A stretch of 11,011 nt of DNA from Bacteroidales bacterium (GCA_031287245.1 JAITTD010000121.1:1-11011), one strand, 5' to 3'. Numbered from the stretch's first letter, positions 1 through 5,750 are shown. The notes: generated by a model from the letters alone, not told the origin. Translations and numbers: made by a program.

Positions 1-645
1 CTGTTGATTCACTCCGATTATTTTAGCCCGATGAAACCGCGTATTCGCGTATTTACAAACCGCATCGAATTTGAAAATCCGGGCAGTTTGCCGCTTCCTG
101 TCGAAGAACTTATTAAATTTGATGAATCATTGCCGAGAAATCCTGTTTTAGCAAAGTTTTTCCGCGTAGCAAAACTCTGCGAAAGCGGTGGTTACGGTTT
201 TGATAAAATGCTTGAATGGAAAAAACAAACCGGCAATGATGTTCAATTTGAATCTTCAATAGGAAGAACAAAATTCACTTTTATGATTGATACAACAAAT
301 GTAATTTTTGAAAATGAAAGAAACGTTGATGAAAGCGGTATAGAAACCGGGAAACAATCAGAAAACAATCAGAAAAATGACAAGGAATCTGTGGAGAAAA
401 ACGAAAAAACTGATAAGAAAACTGATAAGAAAACTGATAAGAAAAACGAAAAAACTGATAAGAAAATATTGTCTATAATGCAAGATAATCCGTTTATTAC
501 AATTTTACAATTGTCAGAGATTATTGGAGTTAGTAAATCTGCAATAAATCAGCAAATTATAAAATTGAGAAAAAACACTATCATCCATCGCGAAGGCGCA
601 GACAAAGGCGGGAAATGGATAATTATTAATCAAAATAATAATTGA
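1..645 (+). CDS. COG2865/AlbA_2-type ATP-binding transcriptional regulator, C-terminal part (5' end outside window)
   Basis: The frame is open to base 1 and ends in TGA at 643-645, so the gene starts upstream; the TTG at 4 is not a credible start because the protein begins in mid-domain. The first ~80 residues match the C-terminal half of the GHKL-like ATPase module of COG2865 proteins, often annotated as RecG-related helicases: an HxDY element near the start, FTNRIEFENPGSLP, then a glycine-rich GGYGFDKM box. A Lys/Asp/Glu-rich linker with TDKK repeats follows at about residues 115-155. The last ~60 residues form a winged-helix DNA-binding domain (LSEIIGVSKSAINQQIIKL, then a GxKGGKW wing). 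Family knowledge suggests a DNA-binding regulator; such genes are often found in defence and other accessory islands. The segment is clearly more AT-rich than the operon at 985-3599. Family assignment is fairly sure, the regulated target is unknown. Confidence 0.8.
   Translation: MLIHSDYFSPMKPRIRVFTNRIEFENPGSLPLPVEELIKFDESLPRNPVLAKFFRVAKLCESGGYGFDKMLEWKKQTGNDVQFESSIGRTKFTFMIDTTNVIFENERNVDESGIETGKQSENNQKNDKESVEKNEKTDKKTDKKTDKKNEKTDKKILSIMQDNPFITILQLSEIIGVSKSAINQQIIKLRKNTIIHREGADKGGKWIIINQNNN
409..465 (+). repeat. 12-bp in-frame tandem repeat in the regulator linker
   Basis: The unit ACTGATAAGAAA occurs three times head to tail at 409-420, 421-432 and 433-444, and once more at 454-465 after a 9-base spacer. 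A larger unit, AAAAACGAAAAA plus the 12-mer, occurs twice (about 397-420 and 442-465). It encodes TDKK repeats with NEK inserts. Because the unit is a multiple of three, copy-number change would alter linker length without breaking the frame. Confidence 0.9.
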
Positions 646-647
646 AT

Positions 648-824
648 ATGAGTTACATAGGACAAAAAATAAAGCAGGTATTCCCTGACATAGTCATTCT
701 TAAAGACCAAGATAATTACAGCGTCTTTAACGGCGGGACTTGCCCTCATTTGTTAAGGACTTTCTTATCAGAAAGCATATTGGCCATGCTGATGATAATT
801 TTATCCTCAGATTGTTCTGTTGTT
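648..824 (+). pseudogene. Frameshifted N-terminal fragment resembling BrxL (Lon-like protein of BREX)
   Basis: An ATG at 648, two bases after the stop of the upstream regulator, opens a frame reading MSYIGQKIKQVFPDIVILKD and on to VFNG. At about 734 the sensible reading moves to the next frame and continues RDLPSFVKDFLIRK, then HIGHADDNFILRL. Adding one C in the GGCGGG run near 734 would restore a continuous NGRDLPSFVKDFL. The pattern KD-x(n)-G-x-x-x-P-S-[FY]-V-x-[DE]-[FY]-L is what I recall from the start of BrxL proteins; this is from memory and not checked by search. The text between FLIRK and HIGH looks shorter than expected, and resemblance ends near 815-825. A full BrxL is several hundred residues with an ATPase domain, so this is a broken remnant. 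The alternative is a short unrelated ORF, but the frame-crossing similarity argues against that. Confidence 0.4.
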
Positions 825-998
825 CTATAATAGAAGGAATAGCCAGCATCCTGTATCGAAGTGTTTTAAGCCGGTTTCTGACATCTCCACCAATGATAGG
901 CAACTGTCATCAACAAGAGAGCCACTTCCGTCCCAATTAATGCGAAATATTTTGTTCAAAATCAACTGTTTCCAAACTTCTTTTCTAATGGTGTCCAT
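825..998 (-). CDS. Possible small ORF of 57 codons, unknown, may be spurious
   Basis: On the minus strand an ATG at 998-996 lies 14 bases inside the end of the DUF6807 gene and opens a 57-codon frame, beginning MDTIRKEVWKQLILNKIF and ending in a hydrophobic tail with TAG at 827-825. The overlap with the end of the upstream gene would fit translational coupling. The composition looks protein-like (Trp, charged N-terminal helix, then GSGSLVDDS). I recognise no family, and the frame runs antisense into the edge of the BrxL-like remnant, so it may be a truncated gene start or chance. Outside this frame I see nothing else between 830 and 984 apart from the trailing reading of the remnant, and no clear terminator for the minus-strand operon. 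Confidence 0.2.
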   Translation of the reverse strand: MDTIRKEVWKQLILNKIFRINWDGSGSLVDDSCLSLVEMSETGLKHFDTGCWLFLLL

Positions 999-2229
999 AG
1001 AAGAACGTAATTGTTTTTATCGCTGGCGGATACGCAAAATCGTTCCAAAGCCTGTCTGCCTGTTCTTTTGTCATTTCGCCTTCGTAAGAAAAAACCCTGT
1101 ATTTCAATACATAGTGTCCGTTGGGTGCCAGTTCCCAGTCTTCGTTTTTGGTGGGGGCAAAGTTGATGAAGGCGTCGCCGCGTCCGCCGTTGGCGTTTTC
1201 GTCCCAGATGCGCAATGGCTCGGGAGCATTGTGGTTTTCAGGATGTCCGAGAAAAAGCAGACCGGAACGTCCTGTTTTTGTGTCGCCGGTGATGTAAATC
1301 CAGCGGGCGCTCGTACCGTCAATTTCCTGACGGGTTTTCTCTTCGGAAGTGACCATCACACAGTTTTCTTTCGTCCACTCCTCCGTTGCGCGGAAGCCGA
1401 AGCCGGCATAGCGGTATGCTTGCAACAAAACAGGCAGCGCAGTGGCGGGATGCAAATGCGACTCAAAATCCCAAAGAAAGCCGCCCGGCACATTCCATGT
1501 CTTCACTTTCCACAGTTCATTCATCACGATTTTTTCCTCTTGGGGTGTGAATATATAATGGTCTAAACCGGCAGTATATCCGGCAAAGACATTTCCACTG
1601 TATGTGTTTTCAACATTTCGGGCGCGAACAGTTCCCGTTTTATCGCCGATATTCCATAAATCATACAGTGTGCCGGCGTAAACCACGCGCGTCCAAGGAT
1701 TCCAGATGCCGAAATGATGCCGGTGGTCTTTGGGACTGAGGTTGGTGAGCACATTCCCCGCAGGCGACCAGGCTGGGTGGATAAAACCGCTGCGCCCATA
1801 CGCGGCGTCCACTCCTTCGGGCGGATCCACGTGCGCATAATTATATTGAAGAACGTTTTTTTTGTCGTTCTTCAATATCAACGCTTTATGCGTATCTTCG
1901 ACGGTCATAAGCGGTTTGGCAGAAGGTTTGGCGGGTTTGGCAACGAATGTGCGCGTTGCTCCGGCTTTCGTTTTTCCCGTTAAAACCCAATACACAACGG
2001 TTTTGCCATCTTCTTGAATGGTTTGGGAAGGCAGTTTTTCTGTCTTTTTGCCTTTCAATTCGCTCACTGCCCAATCCTTTGCGCCATCCAATTCCGGTAC
2101 CACGGCTGATACCACGCAGTTTTCTCTGTCGTATGCTCCGGCACTAACGGTCAGCGTGATGTTCTGCGCACCTGTTGGCAGGCAGAAGAACAAACAAACA
2201 AATACACCCAATGCTATTGTCCTTTTCAT
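985..2229 (-). CDS. Exported DUF6807 (PmoA-like) family protein
   Basis: The 414-residue protein starts with a Sec signal peptide (MKR, a hydrophobic core to about residue 18, likely cut near TGA-Q at 20-22), so it should act in the periplasm or as an exported protein. A variable N-terminal domain (about 23-105) precedes the DUF6807 core. The core hallmarks are visible: SGFIHPAWSPAGNVLTN followed by PKDHRHHFGIWNPW (DHRHH at 168-172), later HP-x-T and GFGFRATEEW, and the LWNDFAYPP end. The family is also called 'methane oxygenase PmoA', but that name has no good functional support. It is common in Bacteroidota and Planctomycetota next to Gfo/Idh/MocA oxidoreductases, and a sugar-related role is inferred from that. 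The ATG overlaps the stop of the upstream oxidoreductase gene (ATGA, 2226-2229), so translation is probably coupled. The last residues after AYPP may not be native, given the disrupted sequence just beyond. Confidence 0.85.
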   Translation of the reverse strand: MKRTIALGVFVCLFFCLPTGAQNITLTVSAGAYDRENCVVSAVVPELDGAKDWAVSELKGKKTEKLPSQTIQEDGKTVVYWVLTGKTKAGATRTFVAKPAKPSAKPLMTVEDTHKALILKNDKKNVLQYNYAHVDPPEGVDAAYGRSGFIHPAWSPAGNVLTNLSPKDHRHHFGIWNPWTRVVYAGTLYDLWNIGDKTGTVRARNVENTYSGNVFAGYTAGLDHYIFTPQEEKIVMNELWKVKTWNVPGGFLWDFESHLHPATALPVLLQAYRYAGFGFRATEEWTKENCVMVTSEEKTRQEIDGTSARWIYITGDTKTGRSGLLFLGHPENHNAPEPLRIWDENANGGRGDAFINFAPTKNEDWELAPNGHYVLKYRVFSYEGEMTKEQADRLWNDFAYPPAIKTITFFYGHH

Positions 2230-3599
2230 TTGTAAGCCTGATAGGGAAAACGTTGCGGGCGCGAAATCATTGAATTGGCTTCATCATCGTTTTTGAAGCA
2301 TTCCGTGATGGGATTCCAATACAGCGTGCGATTCAACTTCATTGCGATATGTTGCAGCAGGCAAACGGTGTTCGAGCGGTGTGCCACTTCGGCAGGGGTG
2401 ATATTCTTCTTGCCGGTGCGGATGCTGTCAAGCCAGTTGCCGTGATGGTCGGTGCTTACATACAATTTTTCAGCGCTATCGGGCAGTGGCGCCAGTATTT
2501 TTTTGTTCGACGCCTGCAAAGCCTGCGAGGTAGTGCTGATGGGGTCGCTGGCAGTGACGGTGTAACTGCCGCGACTGACAAATATCCAGCCTTCCGTGCC
2601 GGTAAAAAGCAGTCCGTTGGGTTTTTCCTTGCTTTCGGTAATGCCTGAAACAACCACGCCGTTGTCATACACCATTTTTGTTTCATACTTGCCATGTACG
2701 TCCCACAGACCTGAGCCTGCCGCCGGAAATACTGCATTTCCCGATATTTCCACCGGACCCGAATATTCCTTATCCAGCGCCCATTGTGCAATGTCAAAAT
2801 GATGAGCGCCCCAGCCTGTTATCATGCCTGCGCCAAACTGTTCACAACGCAACCATCCCGGTCGGTCGTAGCCTTGCTGCGGATGCACTCTGTCCACCGT
2901 GTAAGGCACGTATGGCGTTGATCCCAACCATTTTTCGTAGTTAAATCCTGCCGGTATCGGCATTTCTTCTGTTTTGCCACCCGAAGGGTCGCCGGGCAGG
3001 CGAATTTCTATGCTTTTTAACTGACCGATGCGCCCGTTGCGCACCAATTCGCACGCCACGCGAAATTGCACCTCCGAACGCTGCTGACTTCCTATCTGCA
3101 ACACGCAGCCGCTGGCATTCACGGCGTTGCTCATCTTTCTGCCCTCTTCGATGGTGAGCGATGTCGGTTTCTGCAAATACACGTGTTTTCCTGCCTGCAC
3201 TGCGTCAATGGCTATTTTGGCGTGCCAGTGGTCGGGCGTACTGACTAAAACGGCGTCAATGTCCTTGTTGGCAAGCAACTCTTCGTAGTGTTCACAGGTT
3301 ATAAAGCCGGTGTAAGGCGTACCCAACTTTTTGGCATAATGCTCTTCCACCATTTGCTTGGCTTCTGCCACCCTGTGTGCGTCTAAATCCGCTGCCGCAA
3401 CGATGCGGACAAACTCGAACTTTAAAACGCCCGGCATATCGTGACCGCGCGAGATGCGTCCGGTACCGATAGCGCCGATATTAATACGGTTGGAGGGCGC
3501 ATTTGCTCCCCATACCGATGACGGTACAATGAAAGGAACGGCTATCAAGCCTGCGCCTGCTGATGTGGTTTTCTTGATAAAATCTCGACGTGTGCTCAT
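2226..3599 (-). CDS. Tat-exported Gfo/Idh/MocA family oxidoreductase
   Basis: Predicted NAD(P)-dependent oxidoreductase acting on a sugar or cyclitol derivative in the periplasm. The start is ATG at 3599-3597, giving 457 residues; an open extension to 3761 reads low-complexity AT-rich DNA and is rejected. The N-terminus is a twin-arginine signal (STRRDFIKK, hydrophobic stretch, VWGANAP). The Rossmann glycine motif is GAIGTGRIS at about 42-50, followed by AAADLD, then TPDHWHAKIA at 121-130. The usual EKP motif is QKP here (YLQKP, 141-145), as I recall in some Tat-exported members. The C-terminal LYWNPITECFKNDDEAN and RPQRFPY block is typical of Bacteroidota paralogues. Its stop overlaps the start of the DUF6807 gene by four bases, so the two form an operon. 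Substrate cannot be told from sequence. Confidence 0.9.
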   Translation of the reverse strand: MSTRRDFIKKTTSAGAGLIAVPFIVPSSVWGANAPSNRINIGAIGTGRISRGHDMPGVLKFEFVRIVAAADLDAHRVAEAKQMVEEHYAKKLGTPYTGFITCEHYEELLANKDIDAVLVSTPDHWHAKIAIDAVQAGKHVYLQKPTSLTIEEGRKMSNAVNASGCVLQIGSQQRSEVQFRVACELVRNGRIGQLKSIEIRLPGDPSGGKTEEMPIPAGFNYEKWLGSTPYVPYTVDRVHPQQGYDRPGWLRCEQFGAGMITGWGAHHFDIAQWALDKEYSGPVEISGNAVFPAAGSGLWDVHGKYETKMVYDNGVVVSGITESKEKPNGLLFTGTEGWIFVSRGSYTVTASDPISTTSQALQASNKKILAPLPDSAEKLYVSTDHHGNWLDSIRTGKKNITPAEVAHRSNTVCLLQHIAMKLNRTLYWNPITECFKNDDEANSMISRPQRFPYQAYK

Positions 3600-3619
3600 A
3601 TTTATATTATTTATGGGGA

Positions 3620-3627
3620 CAAATGTA
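3620..3627 (-). promoter_or_regulatory. Candidate -7 box (TACATTTG) for the oxidoreductase/DUF6807 operon
   Basis: The minus strand reads TACATTTG here, matching the Bacteroidota -7 consensus TAnnTTTG, 20 bases before the ATG. No TTTG-like -33 element is found at the normal 19-21 base spacing; that stretch is oligo-A on this strand. Position fits a short leader, but without the second element the call is moderate. Confidence 0.4.
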
Positions 3628-3639
3628 AGTATATTTTTT

Positions 3640-3777
3640 GGATTTTTCCTTTTTTTTGGTTTTTTTTTCGCTTTGGCAAAAATTGGGAAATAGCGGTGTT
3701 TCGCGGGATTGTCAAAAATAATTTCATTTTTTGTGAAAAATAATTCATAAAAATAGTACAATTTAAAAAAAAGTACT
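3640..3777. other. AT-rich divergent intergenic stretch with homopolymer runs
   Basis: Between the two divergent units (3600-3892) there is no gene I can support. The left half holds runs of T with TTTTTTTTGG-like repeats, the right half is A/T mixed, leading to the RRM promoter. Apart from the two promoter boxes nothing distinct is seen. Confidence 0.5.
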
Positions 3778-3892
3778 TATCTTTGTGCCGTTGTTGGGAA
3801 TTGATAGATCAAAATCTTAGTCATCAAAGACTCTCCGTTTTTTTCATTGTTTTCAACCTAAGTATTATTTTTTTAATTTTTATTTTTTTTTA
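3778..3892 (+). promoter_or_regulatory. Promoter -7 box TATCTTTG and about 100-base leader of the RRM gene
   Basis: TATCTTTG at 3778-3785 matches TAnnTTTG. A clear TTTG -33 is not present at the right spacing. The same 12 bases, TATCTTTGTGCC, recur at the rpsF promoter (4381-4392). The leader of roughly 100 bases is long for this window and ends in an extreme T-rich tract (about 3866-3891) with no Shine-Dalgarno sequence, so start selection probably depends on an unstructured AT-rich region. Confidence 0.6.
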
Positions 3893-4252
3893 ATGAATAT
3901 CTATATTTCAAACTTGAATTTCAAAGTTGAAGACGATGAATTGAGACAATTGTTCGAAGAATTCGGAGAAGTTTCTTCAGCGAAGGTGATTACCGATAAA
4001 TATACCGGTAGATCAAGAGGTTTTGGTTTTGTTGAAATGTCTGACAATGAGGCTGCCCTCAAAGCCATTTCAGAACTGAACCAAGTGGAGCACGAAGGAA
4101 AAGTGCTGACGGTAAACGAAGCGCGTCCGAAAGAGGATCGCCCTCGGAGCAACAATTTCAGCCGTGGCGGTGGTGGCGGAGGATTCCGCGGCAACGGCGG
4201 CGGTTATGGCCACGGCGGCGGCGACCGAGACAGACAAAGCAAACGCTGGTAA
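3893..4252 (+). CDS. Single-RRM glycine-rich RNA-binding protein
   Basis: A 119-residue cytoplasmic RNA-binding protein. One RNA-recognition motif fills residues 1-78, with RNP2 as IYISNL (3-8) and RNP1 as RGFGFVEM (42-49), keeping the aromatic residues that stack on RNA bases. A basic linker (EARPKEDRPRSN) leads into a Gly/Arg-rich tail (about 90-112) and a charged end, RDRQSKRW. This is the layout of the small RRM proteins of Bacteroidota and cyanobacteria; in Bacteroides relatives they are proposed global post-transcriptional regulators. The gene stands alone between its own promoter and a strong terminator. RNA targets are unknown. The start is the ATG directly after the T-rich tract, and the RRM begins at once, so it is well fixed. 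Confidence 0.95.
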   Translation: MNIYISNLNFKVEDDELRQLFEEFGEVSSAKVITDKYTGRSRGFGFVEMSDNEAALKAISELNQVEHEGKVLTVNEARPKEDRPRSNNFSRGGGGGGFRGNGGGYGHGGGDRDRQSKRW

Positions 4253-4286
4253 AAAAAAGGCTGATTCATTGAATCAGCCTTTTTTC
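4251..4286 (+). terminator. Rho-independent terminator after the RRM gene
   Basis: A perfect 9-bp stem GGCTGATTC (4259-4267) / GAATCAGCC (4271-4279) with a 3-base loop is flanked by A8 before and T6 after, which extend the pairing. It starts at the stop codon. The A-tract would let it work on the minus strand too, though no minus-strand gene ends here. Confidence 0.9.
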
Positions 4287-4359
4287 TGCTCTTTCCGGAA
4301 ATAGTATTCATCGGAATGAAATGAAATTGAAAATATTGAAAATAAAAAAGCAAAAATCA

Positions 4360-4388
4360 TTGCAGGTTCAAAAAAAGCAGTATCTTTG
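4360..4388 (+). promoter_or_regulatory. Promoter of the rpsF-rpsR-rplI operon
   Basis: TATCTTTG at 4381-4388 is a full -7 box; a weak TTG at 4360-4362 lies 18 bases upstream in place of the -33 TTTG. The leader to the rpsF start is about 45 bases and AT-rich, without a Shine-Dalgarno sequence. The region 4287-4359 holds nothing else I can name. Confidence 0.65.
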
Positions 4389-4439
4389 TGCCCTTAAAAT
4401 AATAAATAAAATTTAATCTTAAATCTCATAAGTATTTAT

Positions 4440-4793
4440 ATGTTAAATCATTACGAGACCGTTTTCATTGCAACTCCCGTTTTATCTGACGCTCAGATAA
4501 AGGAAACGGTTCAAAAATTCAAAAGCCTCATAGAGAGCGACGGAGGCGAAGTGGTGAGTGAAGAGGATTGGGGACTGCGCAAGTTGGCGTATCCGATCCA
4601 GAAAAAGAGTACAGGCTTTTATTATCTGCTTGATTTTAAAGCCGAAGGCACATTTGTGAATAAGTTGGAAACCGAATATCGCCGCGATGAGCGCATCATA
4701 CGGTTCCTTACCTTCGCAATGGATAAACACGCTGTGGAATACAGCGAAAAAAGACGTAAAAAAAGATTGGAACCAGAAAAAAAGGAGAATTAA
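4440..4793 (+). CDS. rpsF: 30S ribosomal protein bS6
   Basis: 117 residues, the usual length for bS6. It starts MLNHYETVFIATPVLSDAQI and carries the hallmark stretch GLRKLAYPIQKKSTGFYYLL and RRDERIIRFL, ending in a Lys/Glu-rich tail (KRRKKRLEPEKKEN) typical of the protein's flexible C-terminus. bS6 binds the central domain of 16S rRNA as a pair with bS18. First gene of the operon; three bases separate its stop from the rpsR start. The bacterial rpsF-rpsR mRNA is known to be bound by the S6:S18 complex in several phyla through a leader motif; I could not identify that motif confidently here. PriB, present in the enterobacterial version of the operon, is absent. Confidence 0.97.
   Translation: MLNHYETVFIATPVLSDAQIKETVQKFKSLIESDGGEVVSEEDWGLRKLAYPIQKKSTGFYYLLDFKAEGTFVNKLETEYRRDERIIRFLTFAMDKHAVEYSEKRRKKRLEPEKKEN
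4782..4787 (+). promoter_or_regulatory. Shine-Dalgarno sequence AAGGAG before rpsR
   Basis: AAGGAG at 4782-4787 lies 9 bases before the rpsR ATG, inside the last codons of rpsF. It is a good match to the anti-Shine-Dalgarno sequence, unusual for Bacteroidota, where most genes lack one. Confidence 0.7.
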
Positions 4794-4796
4794 ATT

Positions 4797-5066
4797 ATGG
4801 CACAAAATTCATCGGAAATAAGATACCTGACTCCGGTCACAGTGAGCGTGCAAAAGAAAAAGTATTGCCGTTTCAAAAAATTGGGAATCAAATACATAGA
4901 CTATAAAGATCCCGAATTTCTTAAAAGATTCCTGAATGATCAGGGTAAAATTTTGCCCCGAAGACTTACCGGAACTTCTCTGAAATACCAGAGAAAAGTG
5001 GCAACCGCCATCAAGCGTGCACGTCATTTGGCGTTGTTACCTTACGTTACCGATTTGATGAAATAA
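4797..5066 (+). CDS. rpsR: 30S ribosomal protein bS18
   Basis: 89 residues with the diagnostic bS18 core: YCRFKK near residue 23, IDYKDPEFLKRFL, then KILPRRLTGTSLKYQRKVAT and IKRARHLALLPY. It partners bS6 on the small-subunit platform. In Bacteroidota ribosomes bS6, bS18 and bS21 form the pocket that sequesters the 3' end of 16S rRNA, as established by published structural work. The start ATG at 4797 follows a Shine-Dalgarno-like AAGGAG. Middle gene of the operon; 15 bases separate it from rplI. Confidence 0.97.
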   Translation: MAQNSSEIRYLTPVTVSVQKKKYCRFKKLGIKYIDYKDPEFLKRFLNDQGKILPRRLTGTSLKYQRKVATAIKRARHLALLPYVTDLMK

Positions 5067-5069
5067 AAA

Positions 5070-5074
5070 GGAGG
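5070..5074 (+). promoter_or_regulatory. Strong Shine-Dalgarno sequence (AAAGGAGG) before rplI
   Basis: GGAGG at 5070-5074, preceded by AAA, sits 7 bases before the rplI ATG, which is the classical optimum. It is among the strongest possible sites and lies in the 15-base gap after rpsR, so it is not forced by coding. Confidence 0.8.
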
Positions 5075-5081
5075 ATTAATA

Positions 5082-5528
5082 ATGGAAATCATATTAAAAC
5101 AAGATATTCAGAATTTGGGATCAAAAGACGATGTAGTAGTGGTAAAAAACGGCTACGCACGCAATTTCTTAATCCCTAAAGGGTTTGCAATTATTGCATC
5201 TCCGTCGGCAAAAAAAGTGCTGTCCGAAAACATCAAGCAAAGAGCGCATAAAGAAGTCAAAATCAAAGCGGAAGCGGAGGCATTGGCTGCTAAAATTGAC
5301 GGCTTGAAGCTCGAAATCGGTGCCAAGACCAGTTCCACAGGTAAGATTTTTGGTTCGGTGAACACCATCCAAATTTCAGAATCCCTGAAAGCAAGGGGCT
5401 TTGAGATTGACCGCAAGAGCATTGTCATCAAGGACGAACAAATTAAAGAAGTGGGCACCTACAAGGCTAAGATTAAACTGCACAAAGAGGTGTTTGTAGA
5501 AATCGAATTTGATGTTGTTTCGGAATAA
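5082..5528 (+). CDS. rplI: 50S ribosomal protein bL9
   Basis: 148 residues, standard for bL9. The N-terminal 23S rRNA-binding domain shows MEIILKQDIQNLGSKDDVV and the signature GYARNFLIPKG (about 24-34). The charged connecting helix spans roughly 45-75 (KQRAHKEVKIKAEAEAL), and the C-terminal domain has GKIFGSVNT and a KSIVIKD strand. bL9 extends from the base of the L1 stalk and limits frameshifting. Last gene of the S6 operon, followed after 20 bases by a terminator. Start fixed by the conserved MEIIL and the Shine-Dalgarno sequence upstream. Confidence 0.97.
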   Translation: MEIILKQDIQNLGSKDDVVVVKNGYARNFLIPKGFAIIASPSAKKVLSENIKQRAHKEVKIKAEAEALAAKIDGLKLEIGAKTSSTGKIFGSVNTIQISESLKARGFEIDRKSIVIKDEQIKEVGTYKAKIKLHKEVFVEIEFDVVSE

Positions 5529-5547
5529 TCGAACAACATAGACCCTA

Positions 5548-5577
5548 TAAAAAGCCGGATTTTCTCCGGCTTTTTTA
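5548..5577 (+). terminator. Rho-independent terminator of the ribosomal protein operon
   Basis: Stem AAAGCCGGA (5551-5559) / TCCGGCTTT (5565-5573), loop TTTTC, then more T. Located about 20 bases after the rplI stop. Confidence 0.9.
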
Positions 5578-5688
5578 TCTTTTATTTTTTATTTCTTCGG
5601 ATTTAAACGTTCTCCCGATGTGAGAGACACATGTCTTTTGCCGTTTCCACGCCCGCAACGTGCTGTCATTCTGCAAAACATCCGCCGG

Positions 5689-5710
5689 AACTTTTTTTGG
5701 CAAAAAAGTT
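5689..5710. repeat. Perfect inverted repeat upstream of the 5720 promoter
   Basis: AACTTTTTT (5689-5697) and AAAAAAGTT (5702-5710) are exact reverse complements around a TGGC loop. It ends ten bases before the -33 box of the next operon. It lacks a GC-rich stem, so it is a weak terminator candidate; an operator or a transcript-end hairpin are other options. The rest of the intergenic stretch 5578-5688 shows only a short AGACA/TGTCT palindrome near 5625-5636 and no gene. Confidence 0.5.
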
Positions 5711-5719
5711 TGGTACGAT

Positions 5720-5750
5720 TTTGGTAGAATAAAAATTAACAGTACCTTTG
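5720..5750 (+). promoter_or_regulatory. Bacteroidota-type promoter, TTTG-N19-TACCTTTG
   Basis: TTTG at 5720-5723 (-33) and TACCTTTG at 5743-5750 (-7) are separated by 19 bases, both matching the Bacteroidota sigma-ABfr consensus. The start codon at 5781 is about 30 bases downstream. This is the best promoter in the window and should drive the gene run 5781-9722. Confidence 0.8.

Noticed and set aside
642..647. TTG start at 642 for the BrxL-like fragment, overlapping the previous stop
   Set aside because: ATG at 648 lies two codons downstream and fits the expected MSYIGQKI start better.
820..1566. Plus-strand 248-codon open frame opposite the DUF6807 gene
   Set aside because: Its translation shows no family features, and the minus strand carries a full signal peptide and DUF6807 motifs over the same bases; it is a shadow frame.
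3600..3761. N-terminal extension of the Gfo/Idh/MocA frame by 54 codons
   Set aside because: It translates oligo-A/T DNA into a Lys-rich run, would bury the Tat signal inside the protein and would cover the TACATTTG promoter box.
5625..5636. Short palindrome AGACA-CA-TGTCT in the gap after rplI
   Set aside because: Five base pairs with a 2-base loop, no T-tract and no promoter nearby; too short to call an operator.
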